Origin: Bacillota bacterium
GTDB lineage: Bacteria > Bacillota > Clostridia > DSM-8532
DNA: 64,000 nt
Direction of reading: 5' to 3'
Assembly: GCA_023415825.1 (NCBI GenBank)
Contig: JAEZJF010000019.1
Location: forward strand, 116,173-180,172
Part shown: piece after piece, positions 34,594-44,191 of the stretch
Numbering within the stretch: the stretch's first letter is position 1
How the letters are laid out: every line of letters begins with the position of its first letter
The notes under the pieces: generated by a model
Databases searched by the model: none
Told to the model about the DNA's origin: nothing
The model's input: only the letters and a program-made list of their open reading frames with translations
Translations under genes and position numbers: made by a program

Positions 34594-37131
34594 TCAACCG
34601 AGTTGATCTCCGCTTAAATAGAGCACCATGGCGGATCTTTCGAGGACTGTAACTGAATCTCCCCGATGTATGCTTAAGGTGGCCAAACCGGCATGCTGGT
34701 GGTCTACAATAGCGTGCCAGCATCCGTTTTGGGGAAGAGCCACGGTTTCGGGTGCAATCCCCGCATTATAGGCTACAAAGATTGTCCTCCAGGGATCTTT
34801 GTTGGCATGGTTGTTCAGGGAAAAAGTTATCACCCAATCCTTGCCGGGATAAAAGACTAAATTTCGGCGAATCTCTTCGGCCAAAACCATGCGGAAAGCC
34901 GGGTGGGCCTTTCGGAGGGCGATAAGTCCTTTATGATAACAAAAGACTTGCTGGTATTTCATTTTGTCCGACCAGTCTATCCGGTTGATTTCATCGGTTG
35001 CGTTATACGAGTTGTGTTCCCCTTTTTTTGTTCGCATCATGTCAGTTCCCAGCATAAAAAAGGGAGTGCCCTGGGAGGTTAATACAATAGCCGCGGCCAG
35101 ATTCACAAGTCTTATATAATCGGCCTCACCTAAATCGGGACGACTGGCCATGAGCTTGTCATAAAGGGTGAGATTGTCATGGGAAGCGGCATAATTGACA
35201 CAGTGCCAGGCATAACTGGCCCAGGCAAAGCCTGAGTAATTGACCTTTGTGTAATCAACCCCATGGTGGTAGACTGCGCCGGCTACGCCAAACTTGACAC
35301 TTTCCTTGGCACCGATATTGCCTGAAATAAAGCCGATTTCTTTTTTATGAAAGGCATCTCCCTTTATAGCATCCCGGGTATTGTCATTAAAAAAGCCAAT
35401 CTTATTGAGTTTTGGAGCATTAGTTTTGGAGGCGGCATCACTGCTGTTCAACAAGGTTGCGCCCCCCGTCCAGCCCTCACCGTATAGGAGGATTGAAGGG
35501 CTGATACGATCCATTTCTAAGCGGATATCATTCATGGTCTCTATATCATGGAGCCCCATCAGATCAAATCTGAAGCCGTCAATTTTGTAATCATTGGCCC
35601 AGCGCTTTACAGAGTCAATGATAAACCGTTTGACCATTGCTCGTTCCGAGGCGGTTTCATTACCGCACCCCGAGCCATTTGAAAATGTCCCGTAACGGTC
35701 AGAACGGTAGTAATAGCCCGGAACCAGCTTGTTAAAATCTGAATCCAATGTTTTATAGGTATGGTTGTAGACCACATCCATAACGACACCAATACCCACA
35801 CTCTTAATGGCCATGATCATTTCTTTAAGCTCCTTAATTCGGATGTAGCCGTCATAGGCATTAGTGGCGTAGGAGCCCTCGGGTACATTGAAATGGGTAG
35901 GATCATACCCCCAATTGTATTGATTCTCCATGGGTTTTGTTTCATCAAGAGTAAAAAAGTCGAAAATAGGCATGAGATGAATGTGGGTTACCCCCAGATC
36001 CATAAAATGGGATAAGCCAGTGGGGAGATTTTCAGGAGATCGCGTATCTTTTTCTGCAAGTCCCAGGAATTTTCCGCCATGGGCTACACCGGAGCTTTTA
36101 TGAATGGTGGCGTCTCTTACGCTTACTTCATAGACAATGGCATCGGTGGGGTTTTCGAGATGGATATGGGTAAGTCTGTCCCAGCCTGGGGGACAGCTCC
36201 GGGCTACATCCACTACCATGCTCCTTCTCCCGTTCACTCCTGTGGAACGGGCATAGGGATCTGCAGCTTCGAAGGTTTTATTCATAACCATAACGCTAAA
36301 GGTATAATAAATTCCAGATAGATCACCGGGTATACGGATAGCCCATACGCCTTTTCCTTCACGCTTCATTTCAAATACCTCACGGAGGCTTGGGCCCGAG
36401 CCTGTGTCATAGAGGTTAAGAAACATGGTTGAGGCTGTAGGAGCCCATACCTTGAAGGTTGTAGCATCCATGGTCCAGGAAGCACCCAAATCATCACCCT
36501 CATAGGTGAAAAGCCTTTCAAACTCCGGGGTGTCATAGATCATGCCATAGGCTACTGAACCTATACGGTAGCCCGGTTTGTAAATCATATAAGTGCTCCC
36601 CGGCGCCATATCCTCTTCCAGAGAGATAATAAATTCTCTGGAGCCCCGTGTGGGCGTCACGTGACGGATGGGAACGCCAAGGCCGTTTTCAAAAACGCAA
36701 AAGGGCTCCTCCTCATGGCTTTTTTTGCACGGAGCCTGAAGTCGGATAAAGATTTCCCTGAAATTCTCAAATATAGCCGTCTGGAATCCGGGAGAGATGG
36801 AAAGGTCTTCTTCTGAGGTAAATACATCAGATGTATCCTGCACCAGGTAAATATCATCGGAGGCAGTCCGGGCTCTTTCAGACAAAGTGAAATACCGGTC
36901 CATATAGAGGTCGCGTTCAATCCAGCTCCCTCTTCGGACTATGATGCCAATTTCGTTTCCCTGAAAGGAGGACACATCGATTTCTGCTATTTTGGTCGCT
37001 TTATTTATATCTCCGTTCAGATAGCTCTGGTAGTGGAACATATGCGCTGAACCCTCGCGGCCCTTTTCCCAAACCCAGAGATCCCATCCCGTATAATCCT
37101 GGTCATAGCGATAGTAATGAATTCTCAGCAT
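34594..37131 (-). CDS. pulA: Type I pullulanase (cytosolic debranching enzyme)
   Basis: Protein of 845 residues without signal peptide. N-terminal CBM41-like domain (MLRIHYYRYDQDYTGWDLWV), intermediate and CBM48 domains, then a GH13_14 catalytic barrel with the type I marker YNWGYDPTHFNVPEGSY. Catalytic regions seen are DVVYNHTYK, GFRFDLMGLHD (nucleophile), LLYGEGWTGG (acid/base) and ASHDNLTLYDK. It cuts alpha-1,6 branches of imported maltodextrins or glycogen. GGGAGG precedes the ATG. It complements the amylase and MalEFG genes at 20.8-26 kb. Confidence 0.94.
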   Translation of the reverse strand: MLRIHYYRYDQDYTGWDLWVWEKGREGSAHMFHYQSYLNGDINKATKIAEIDVSSFQGNEIGIIVRRGSWIERDLYMDRYFTLSERARTASDDIYLVQDTSDVFTSEEDLSISPGFQTAIFENFREIFIRLQAPCKKSHEEEPFCVFENGLGVPIRHVTPTRGSREFIISLEEDMAPGSTYMIYKPGYRIGSVAYGMIYDTPEFERLFTYEGDDLGASWTMDATTFKVWAPTASTMFLNLYDTGSGPSLREVFEMKREGKGVWAIRIPGDLSGIYYTFSVMVMNKTFEAADPYARSTGVNGRRSMVVDVARSCPPGWDRLTHIHLENPTDAIVYEVSVRDATIHKSSGVAHGGKFLGLAEKDTRSPENLPTGLSHFMDLGVTHIHLMPIFDFFTLDETKPMENQYNWGYDPTHFNVPEGSYATNAYDGYIRIKELKEMIMAIKSVGIGVVMDVVYNHTYKTLDSDFNKLVPGYYYRSDRYGTFSNGSGCGNETASERAMVKRFIIDSVKRWANDYKIDGFRFDLMGLHDIETMNDIRLEMDRISPSILLYGEGWTGGATLLNSSDAASKTNAPKLNKIGFFNDNTRDAIKGDAFHKKEIGFISGNIGAKESVKFGVAGAVYHHGVDYTKVNYSGFAWASYAWHCVNYAASHDNLTLYDKLMASRPDLGEADYIRLVNLAAAIVLTSQGTPFFMLGTDMMRTKKGEHNSYNATDEINRIDWSDKMKYQQVFCYHKGLIALRKAHPAFRMVLAEEIRRNLVFYPGKDWVITFSLNNHANKDPWRTIFVAYNAGIAPETVALPQNGCWHAIVDHQHAGLATLSIHRGDSVTVLERSAMVLYLSGDQLG

Positions 37132-37409
37132 GCTTTTCCTCCCGTTAAAACGGACTCGTTCATTATTCTTTTACCCATAAAGCTCTATGATCATACCAAC
37201 AGTCTTTATGCCGTCCATAATACAGCTTAAGTATCATTGACATCTCGGAGGAAATCTTTTTGCTTCAATTTTATATGCTCAAGTCTATATTGTGCAAGTT
37301 ACAAAGTTAGTTCTGTACATGGATTTTTCGTCTTTTGGATATGCTATTGCAATACAACGCAATGGGTAACGTAATCATACCATATTCCGCATGAAAGGAC
37401 GAAAAAGCC

Positions 37410-38726
37410 ATGAGAAGCATGAGAAAACTAGCTCTCTTTTTGGTTATTATAAGCCTCGCAGCAGGTTGCTCTTTTACGCCTTATGAAGAATCTGCTACTC
37501 CTGGGCCCGCTGAAACCCAGGAGACCAATACCCCAAAATCTGTTGTTGTAGGCGTTTTTCAGTATAAGGCAGAATACAAGAAAGCCTTTGAGGAGGCTGT
37601 AAAAAAGTTTTCAGAGGAATACAGAACTGTTGCCCTTAATATTGAAACAGTGGGCGAAGGACAGGATTACGACGCGGCTTTACGGACTAAATTCAATTCA
37701 GGCGAAGAACCGACGCTTTTTAATATCAGCAGCCCTCAGGATTTCGCTGACTGGAAGCCTAAGCTTTTAGATGTATCGGATGCAGAAGCTACTAAAAATG
37801 CAATAAAGATCTTCTTGGAGCCTGTCACGTTTGAGGAAAAGGTTTATGGTCTGCCATACTATATCGAGGGTTATGGGCTCATTTACAATAAAGAAATTTT
37901 TAAAAAAGCCCAGATTGAACCTACCAGTATCACATCCTTCAGCGCGCTTGAAGATACTGTTAAAAAACTTGACAAGCAAAAAAAAGAACTTGGTATAGAT
38001 GCAGTTTTTGCCTTTCCAGCCAAGGAGACCGTATTAACGGGACTCCATCTTTCCAACCTATTCATATCACCGGAGTTTGAGGGTGATGTGAATAAAACAT
38101 TTAAATCTAAAACAATAGCATTCAAGTATTCAGACGCTTTTAAAATGATGGTGGATCTTCAAAATAAATACTCGGTTCAGCCTGCTGCAGACATGGACTA
38201 CAACACACAGGTCAAGAAGCTGTTTGGTACCGGTAAGGTTGCCATGATTCATCAGGGAAATTGGGTGTCTACCGACCTTGAGAGTGTCGATAAGGACTTG
38301 GCGAAAAAAAATATAGGTATGCTGCCCTATCCGGTGGCTGGGTATAAAGAAGATGCCAGCCCCGTTGGTGTTCCCTTGTATTGGGTAATCAACAATTCCA
38401 AGTCACAGGAGGCACAACAGGCCGCCATAGATTTTATTAATTGGTTGTATCTTTCAGAGGCGGGCAAAAAGATTGTAACAGAGAAGTTCAAATTTATTCC
38501 GGCCTATATGGGCTTTGCTGCTGACGCTATCACAGACCCGCTTGGAAAGGATATCCTGGGTCAGATCAGTGGGGAAAGAACGATTAAATGGGTATTTCAG
38601 GGCTATCCGCCCAATTGGGGTATAAAAAAACTAGGCGCGGATATCCAACTTTATGTGCAAGGTCAGCTTTCCTGGGAAGAGCTCATTAAAAATGCGAAAG
38701 CCTCCTGGACCGAAGCGAGAAAGTGA
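37410..38726 (+). CDS. Orphan sugar-binding lipoprotein
   Basis: Protein of 438 residues with lipoprotein signal (MRSMRKLALFLVIISLAAGC) and a family 1 solute-binding domain (for example GLPYYIEGYGLIYNKEIFKK and KVAMIHQGNWVSTDLES). No permease genes adjoin it, so it probably feeds a transporter encoded elsewhere, perhaps MalFG given the neighbouring pullulanase gene (inference). GAAAGGA lies 10 bases upstream of the ATG. An inverted repeat ATTGC-N8-GCAAT at 37346-37363 lies in its upstream region and may be regulatory. A hairpin and a strong terminator follow. Confidence 0.87.
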   Translation: MRSMRKLALFLVIISLAAGCSFTPYEESATPGPAETQETNTPKSVVVGVFQYKAEYKKAFEEAVKKFSEEYRTVALNIETVGEGQDYDAALRTKFNSGEEPTLFNISSPQDFADWKPKLLDVSDAEATKNAIKIFLEPVTFEEKVYGLPYYIEGYGLIYNKEIFKKAQIEPTSITSFSALEDTVKKLDKQKKELGIDAVFAFPAKETVLTGLHLSNLFISPEFEGDVNKTFKSKTIAFKYSDAFKMMVDLQNKYSVQPAADMDYNTQVKKLFGTGKVAMIHQGNWVSTDLESVDKDLAKKNIGMLPYPVAGYKEDASPVGVPLYWVINNSKSQEAQQAAIDFINWLYLSEAGKKIVTEKFKFIPAYMGFAADAITDPLGKDILGQISGERTIKWVFQGYPPNWGIKKLGADIQLYVQGQLSWEELIKNAKASWTEARK

Positions 38727-38732
38727 ATGCTT

Positions 38733-38747
38733 GGAAGCTTCGCTTCC
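38733..38747. repeat. Short hairpin GGAAGC-TTC-GCTTCC
   Basis: Exact reverse complement of the element at 22136-22150, again directly after a sugar-binding-protein gene (seven bases past the stop). Confidence 0.45.
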
Positions 38748-38754
38748 GTAAAAT

Positions 38755-38801
38755 AAGAGTACGGTTCTTTGTTTAATTTTGAAACAAAGAACCGTACTCT
38801 T
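38755..38801. terminator. Bidirectional terminator between binding-protein gene and pckG
   Basis: Perfect 20-bp stem (arms beginning AAGAGTACGG and ending CCGTACTCTT) with a seven-base loop, placed between convergent genes. Confidence 0.85.
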
Positions 38802-38826
38802 TATCATTGTCTTAAGTTCTGATCTT

Positions 38827-40611
38827 TTAAGCTTGTAATCTCTTTTCAAGAGCTTCAAGCTGACTTACCAATTCCTTGGGAAGGCGCGGGCCGTAGGTCT
38901 TGTAGTGTTCCTTGATGGATTCTACTTCTCTTACCCACTCGTCCTTCTTAACCTTGAGGAGCTCAACCATATCAGCTTCGCTGACATCAAGGCCGGTTGT
39001 ATCAATAGCCTTAGCGGTAGGCATATAACCAATTTCGGTCTTAACTGCTTCGCCCTTACCGGATACTCTCTCGAAGATCCACTTAAGAACGCGGCTGTTT
39101 TCACCGTAACCGGGCCAGAGCCATTTGCCGTTTTCATCCTTACGGAACCAGTTAACATAGAAAATCTTAGGAAGCTTGTCTGAATCGGTCTTTGTTCCGA
39201 TATCCAGCCAGTGCTGCAGATAATCGTTTACATTGTAACCAATGAAAGGCAGCATAGCGAAAGGATCGCGACGAACCTGACCGATTTTGTCGGAGATTGC
39301 AGCAGCGGTGAGCTCGGAACCCATGATGGAGCCCAAGAATACGCCGTGATTCCAGTCAAAGCTCTCGTGAACCAGAGGAATAGTGCTGGGGCGACGTCCG
39401 CCAATGAGGATAGCGGAGATGGGTACGCCTGCAGGATCTTCCCATTCAGCAGCAATAGCAGGGCATTGACTTGCAGGTGCTGTGAAACGGGCATTGGCAT
39501 GAGCAGCAAGTTCCTTAGAATCAGGAGTCCAGTCGTTGCCCTTCCAGTCGATGAGGTGATCAGGAGCTTTATAACCAATACCTTCCCACCAAATATTTCC
39601 ATCATCAGTTAAACCAACATTGGTGAAGATGGTGTTCTTTTCGATACTGTGCATTGCATTGGGGTTGGAATCCATGGATGTACCAGGAGCCACGCCGAAG
39701 AAGCCAGCTTCAGGGTTGATGGCGTAGAGACGTCCATCGGCACCGTACTTCATCCATGCGATGTCATCACCGATGGTTTCAACCTTCCATCCGGGGATGG
39801 TGGGAACGAGCATAGCCAGGTTGGTCTTACCGCAAGCGCTTGGGAATGCAGCAGCAACATATTTGACTTCGCCTTCTGGACTTGTAAGCTTTAAGATGAG
39901 CATATGCTCAGCCAGCCAGCCTTCATCACGAGCCAGAACGGAGGCAATACGAAGTGCAAAACATTTCTTGCCAAGAAGAGCATTTCCGCCGTAACCGGAA
40001 CCGTAGGACCAAATGGTTCTTTCCTCAGGGAAATGGCTGATATACTTCTGCTCAATGGGTGCACAAGGCCACGAGGAATCTTCCTGTCCTTCTGCCAAAG
40101 GAGCGCCAATTGAGTGCAGGCATGGTACAAACTCACCATCGCCTAATACATCAAGAACTTGCTTGCCCATGCGGGTCATGATGCGCATATTAACGACAAC
40201 GTAGGGGCTGTCGGATAATTCGACACCAATTTTGGATATGGGGGAGCCGATAGGACCCATGGAGAAAGGAATAACATACATAGTACGTCCCTTCATGCAG
40301 CCCTTATATAATTCCTTCATGGTCCCTTTAAGTTCGTTAGGATCAATCCAGTTGTTTGTTGGGCCAGCCTCTTCCTGAGTCTTGGATGCGATGTAGGTAC
40401 GGTTTTCGACGCGCGCAACGTCGGAAGGATGGCTGCGGAACAGGTAGCAACCAGGACGCTTTTCAGGATCCAAAGGTGTTGCCATTCCGGCATCAACCAT
40501 TTCTTTTAATAAACGGTCGTTTTCTTCTTGTGAACCATCACACCAATAAATTCTGTCGGGCTGGCACAGGTCGGCGACTTCTTTAACCCATGCGTTGAGT
40601 TTTTTGTTCAT
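38827..40611 (-). CDS. pckG: Phosphoenolpyruvate carboxykinase (GTP)
   Basis: Protein of 594 residues, the usual length for the GTP class. The P-loop with hyper-reactive cysteine, AAFPSACGKTNLAM (Cys260), and NWFRKDENGKWLWPGYGEN are diagnostic; the ATP class lacks them. It interconverts oxaloacetate and PEP. In anaerobic Clostridia it often runs toward oxaloacetate or takes part in a PEP-oxaloacetate shunt (known of relatives). The start at 40611 (MNKKLNAWVKE) has GGAAGGGAG seven bases upstream; the ATG at 40617 is closer to that site and less likely. Confidence 0.95.
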   Translation of the reverse strand: MNKKLNAWVKEVADLCQPDRIYWCDGSQEENDRLLKEMVDAGMATPLDPEKRPGCYLFRSHPSDVARVENRTYIASKTQEEAGPTNNWIDPNELKGTMKELYKGCMKGRTMYVIPFSMGPIGSPISKIGVELSDSPYVVVNMRIMTRMGKQVLDVLGDGEFVPCLHSIGAPLAEGQEDSSWPCAPIEQKYISHFPEERTIWSYGSGYGGNALLGKKCFALRIASVLARDEGWLAEHMLILKLTSPEGEVKYVAAAFPSACGKTNLAMLVPTIPGWKVETIGDDIAWMKYGADGRLYAINPEAGFFGVAPGTSMDSNPNAMHSIEKNTIFTNVGLTDDGNIWWEGIGYKAPDHLIDWKGNDWTPDSKELAAHANARFTAPASQCPAIAAEWEDPAGVPISAILIGGRRPSTIPLVHESFDWNHGVFLGSIMGSELTAAAISDKIGQVRRDPFAMLPFIGYNVNDYLQHWLDIGTKTDSDKLPKIFYVNWFRKDENGKWLWPGYGENSRVLKWIFERVSGKGEAVKTEIGYMPTAKAIDTTGLDVSEADMVELLKVKKDEWVREVESIKEHYKTYGPRLPKELVSQLEALEKRLQA

Positions 40612-40671
40612 GATCATTCTCCCTTCCAATATGTGTTTGTTTCATGAGTTATCTTAACTTTATTTGACAAC

Positions 40672-40700
40672 ATAGTATGGGCCATTGTCTAATTTTCCAA
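40672..40700 (-). promoter_or_regulatory. Possible promoter of pckG
   Basis: On the minus strand TTGGAA (40700-40695) and TACTAT (40677-40672) are 17 bases apart, about 60 bases before the start codon. Another TATAAT-like box lies further upstream, so the assignment is tentative. The remaining DNA from 40701 to 41000 is AT-rich with no gene seen. Confidence 0.4.
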
Positions 40701-41019
40701 AGACTAACCCAATTATACCTATTATAACTGATAGAAGTCTAATTTGAAAGAGAGTTTGTGAAAAGTTTCATAAACTAAGCTGAAGATGTTTTAATTTTAA
40801 TACATTAGAAGACCCTCAAAACTAATCGGTGACTTAAACTGCTAATCTTAATCGGATTTCAAAAATGTTTTTATATTCATACAAATTTGGCATGCAGGAT
40901 GAGATTGGCAGATTATTCAAAACTGAAGACGGCTAATTAGAGCATTATTTGATAGATGTTTATCCTGTGTGATTTTGCATATCCTAAAAAATGAAAACCT
41001 GTAAGAGGAGGGATGAAAA

Positions 41020-41148
41020 ATGTCGGAGAAAAAACGCAAATACAATGAGAACCGCTTCCCGGATACTGACCCACCAAAGGACAATCGTGGGACACCTGTT
41101 CCTGGAACAGGTCACGATACTAAAAAGCTAAAGCAAAAAGGCGAATAA
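41020..41148 (+). CDS. Small basic hypothetical protein, 42 residues
   Basis: A short frame with a near-perfect ribosome site (AGAGGAGGGATGAAAA) before its ATG. The product begins MSEKKRKYNENRFPDTDPPK, is highly charged, and has a Pro/Gly/Thr centre and a Lys-rich end; it is likely disordered. No function is recognised. The good ribosome site and coding-like composition argue for a real gene. Confidence 0.55.
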   Translation: MSEKKRKYNENRFPDTDPPKDNRGTPVPGTGHDTKKLKQKGE

Positions 41149-41258
41149 GTGAAACATTTGAGTGCCGGGTTGATGAACTGTCCCAAAAGAACTACAATTG
41201 TGATGTAAGCGCAGCTGTGCGTTTTACGCACTCTATTAATTGGGTTGGGATAGTTTTA

Positions 41259-43370
41259 GTGAGCGATTTTTTTAATGCCTTAGAAACAAAACATCATATT
41301 CATTTAAATGACCAACAGAAGGCCGCCGTTATTCATAATAAGGGTCCTGCTCTTGTTTTAGCAGGGCCGGGCTCAGGTAAAACCACTGTTATTACGGCGC
41401 GCACAGCCTTTCTCATTCAAGAGGCGGGTATTGCTCCCCAAAAAATCATGACCGTAACGTTCAACAAAGCGGCTCAACTGGAAATGAAGAGCCGCTTTCA
41501 TAAAATTTTTGGAGGTTCCCATAAGGTTCTTTTTTCTACCCTCCACAGCTTTTGCTATTCTGTCATCAAGGATTATGAAAGAAGGCAGGGAAAAAGGCTT
41601 AAGCTCATTGAAGGCGGTACGGGACAAACTGTCCATAGCAAGCCATATATTCTGAGAGAACTTTATAAAAGTATTAATGAGGCTGCTATCAGTGAGGATG
41701 AGCTTGAAACCCTTATTAACGAAATTGGATTTGTAAAGAACAGAATGATAAGGGATTTTGAATGCTTAAGCCTGCAGACAAAGAATTTTCAAAACCTCTA
41801 CAAAGCCTATGACGACTACAAAAAGCAAAATCTACTTATGGATTTTGATGATATGCTGACCTATTGCTATAGTATCCTTAAACGCTGTCCCGATATTCTA
41901 GGGCGATATAAAGATCAATACGGCTATTTTCAGGTTGATGAAGGCCAGGATTTGTCCCAAATCCAATTTGAAATTCTAAAAATGCTGGTAGTTTCTGAGG
42001 AAAACAATCTTTTTCTCGTTGCTGATGACGATCAAAGTATTTATGGCTTCAGAGGGGCTGAGCCTCGCCATATTCTGGAGCTTGGCAGCTATTTTGAGGA
42101 GCTCCGGCTTTTTAAGCTCGAAAACAATTACCGGTCAAGCAAAAATATTGTAGAGATCAGCAGCCAGTTCATTCGAAGCAACAAGGAGAGATTCGATAAG
42201 AGCCATAAGACCCAAAATCCTGAGCAATTCAAACCCCAATTGGTTCGTGTAAAGGATGAGCAGGAGCAGCTTGCCTTCATAACTAAGAAAGTAAAGGAGC
42301 ATTTTTCTGAAAAGAGGGGCACCAGAATTGCGGTGCTCTATCGTAATAACCTGTCTTCAGTTATCATAGTTGATCAATGCGACAGAGAAGGTATTGCCTA
42401 TAAGCTTAAGCAAAACCGGATACATTTTTTTCAGCATTGGCTTGTTCAAGATATTCTGGCATTTTTAAACTTTGCTTTAAATCCTTATGACCAGGACTCC
42501 TTTCTGAGAATCTACTTAAGAATGAACCGCTATATTTCAAAGGCTATGGTGGAAAACGCTTTAAACGCCGATCTGAAGCTTCCGATTCTGGAAATCATTC
42601 TAAGGGTCAATGATCTTAAGCCCTTTCAGGCTAAAAAGCTTCATGAGGTAATGGGAGAATTTAAAAAACTGGCGAAAATGACACCCTTTAAGGCGCTCCT
42701 GTATATTGATGACCATTTCAAGTACTTTGCAGGTATAAAGGATTATTGCGACCATACAGGCATTTCGGCTGATTATCTCTATGAGTTATTTGGTATCTTA
42801 AAATCCTTGTCCGTTCACTCAAAGACTCTACCTGCTTACATATCACGGCTGGAGGCGCTGAATCAAATGCTTGGAGGGCATTACAGCGATACAGCAGACG
42901 ATGGAGCGGAGAACCATATCACCCTTACCACACTCCATTCAAGTAAAGGTCTTGAATATGATGTGGTCTTCATGGCGGATCTTACAAACCGGGAAATCCC
43001 TGGCGACAAAGCTTTCGGCAAATCCGGACGAGAAAAGGATGACAGCCTGCTTGAAGAGGAACGACGCCTATTTTATGTGGGCATGACCAGAGCCAAGACA
43101 TGGTTGTACCTTGTCAGCCCTGAAACCATGAACGGGCAAGCTTGTCCACGTTCAACATTTTTAAATGAAGTGGCTTCAATTCAAAGCCGAGAGATAAATG
43201 GCCAAATAGGAGAAGGCGTTCTTATCCACCATAAAAAGTACGGGAAGGGCGTTATCTCATCTGTCAGAAATGGAGCGGGTAATACAATGATTGAAATAGA
43301 TTTTAAAGGCCTGACCCGTACTTTTGATTTGGATGTGTGTTTGGAAAATGGGATTATAACATTGATATGA
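41259..43370 (+). CDS. UvrD/Rep-family superfamily I DNA helicase
   Basis: Protein of about 703 residues. All SF1 helicase motifs are visible: Q-motif region LNDQQKAAVIH, Walker A AGPGSGKTT, Walker B VDEGQD, DDDQSIYGFRGA, LENNYRSSKNI, TLHSSKGLEYDVVF and EERRLFYVGMTRAK. A C-terminal ~50-residue Tudor-like tail (HKKYGKGVISSV) resembles the RNA-polymerase-binding end of PcrA/UvrD. It should unwind DNA in repair. The GTG at 41259 (MSDFFNALE) is chosen; an in-frame GTG at 41217 has no ribosome site, and that at 41259 is also weak. Confidence 0.9.
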   Translation: MSDFFNALETKHHIHLNDQQKAAVIHNKGPALVLAGPGSGKTTVITARTAFLIQEAGIAPQKIMTVTFNKAAQLEMKSRFHKIFGGSHKVLFSTLHSFCYSVIKDYERRQGKRLKLIEGGTGQTVHSKPYILRELYKSINEAAISEDELETLINEIGFVKNRMIRDFECLSLQTKNFQNLYKAYDDYKKQNLLMDFDDMLTYCYSILKRCPDILGRYKDQYGYFQVDEGQDLSQIQFEILKMLVVSEENNLFLVADDDQSIYGFRGAEPRHILELGSYFEELRLFKLENNYRSSKNIVEISSQFIRSNKERFDKSHKTQNPEQFKPQLVRVKDEQEQLAFITKKVKEHFSEKRGTRIAVLYRNNLSSVIIVDQCDREGIAYKLKQNRIHFFQHWLVQDILAFLNFALNPYDQDSFLRIYLRMNRYISKAMVENALNADLKLPILEIILRVNDLKPFQAKKLHEVMGEFKKLAKMTPFKALLYIDDHFKYFAGIKDYCDHTGISADYLYELFGILKSLSVHSKTLPAYISRLEALNQMLGGHYSDTADDGAENHITLTTLHSSKGLEYDVVFMADLTNREIPGDKAFGKSGREKDDSLLEEERRLFYVGMTRAKTWLYLVSPETMNGQACPRSTFLNEVASIQSREINGQIGEGVLIHHKKYGKGVISSVRNGAGNTMIEIDFKGLTRTFDLDVCLENGIITLI

Positions 43371-43545
43371 AAACATTAATAGTAGCCGGCCAGTCTTTAT
43401 ATATGATAAGCTATACTCAATAACGAATAAAATGAAATATAAAGAAAACAAGTGAAAATAGAAGAAATGTTATGATCGAGAGTGATAGTTTAATTTCAAA
43501 ATCAAGATACCGCATAATGATGCCGAAATGGTCACGTGAACCGAT

Positions 43546-43574
43546 TTTACTATCTGATGAACGTATTGTATAAT
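43546..43574 (+). promoter_or_regulatory. Promoter of the DUF1836/NfeD/flotillin operon
   Basis: TTTACT (43546-43551) and perfect TATAAT (43569-43574) with a 17-base spacer, about 50 bases before the first start codon. Confidence 0.6.
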
Positions 43575-43588
43575 GTGAACATATTCAC
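43575..43588. promoter_or_regulatory. Palindrome GTGAA-CATA-TTCAC next to the -10 box, possible operator
   Basis: Symmetrical element touching the -10 box and covering the start of transcription. A second GTGAAC occurs at 43536-43541 in a near-palindrome (GGTCACGTGAACC) before the -35 box. The first gene of the operon encodes a helix-turn-helix protein that could bind it (inference). Confidence 0.45.
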
Positions 43589-43625
43589 AAATTAACAGAC
43601 TAAACTTATGAAAGGAGGTTTTAAT

Positions 43626-44177
43626 GTGAATCCACCGGCTTGTTATCCCGGTACAAAGGTTCCTGTTTCCAAAGTGGGTTTATTAACCGGAATCTATACA
43701 GCGACCAATGGCATTACCCTATCCCAGGTCTGTGAAATAACAGGACTAGAAGCCAGTACGGTTCAGAATTGGATCAAGAGAGGCTATGTCAATCCGCCAT
43801 CAGGCAGGAAATATTCAAAAAGCCAGGTGGCCCGGATTATTCTGATCAACATGCTCAGGGAAGCCATGATCATTGAGAAAGCCGCTAAGCTCTTGAGCTA
43901 TGTCAATGGTAATCTGCTGGACCGTTCGGATGATATCATGGATGACAGCGACATCTACCAGTGCCTCTGTGACATTCTCATCCCTCCGGACACAAACGAA
44001 AATGCAGATATTGGTATTGAGGAACTATTTAAACAAATTGAGAAGAGGCTTGAACATTTTACTGAGCCTTACCCTGGTGCAAAAGCCAGATTGGAATTGG
44101 CTCTGAAGGCAATGACATGTGCCTATGAATCAGCCAGATTCAAAAGGTATGCAAACCAGTTGGCAGAGAATACTTAG
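43626..44177 (+). CDS. DUF1836 family, MerR-like helix-turn-helix protein
   Basis: Protein of 183 residues. The N-terminal half has a MerR-like DNA-binding fold (LSQVCEITGLEASTVQNWIK, RGYVNPPSGRKYSKSQVAR). The C-terminal half is helical. The domain matches DUF1836, a Firmicutes family of unknown role. The start is the GTG at 43626, seven bases after AAAGGAGG; the ATG at 43608 would put that site inside the coding region. It is the first gene of an operon with NfeD-like and flotillin genes, so it may regulate them. Confidence 0.82.
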   Translation: MNPPACYPGTKVPVSKVGLLTGIYTATNGITLSQVCEITGLEASTVQNWIKRGYVNPPSGRKYSKSQVARIILINMLREAMIIEKAAKLLSYVNGNLLDRSDDIMDDSDIYQCLCDILIPPDTNENADIGIEELFKQIEKRLEHFTEPYPGAKARLELALKAMTCAYESARFKRYANQLAENT

Positions 44178-44191
44178 AAAGGTGGTGAATT

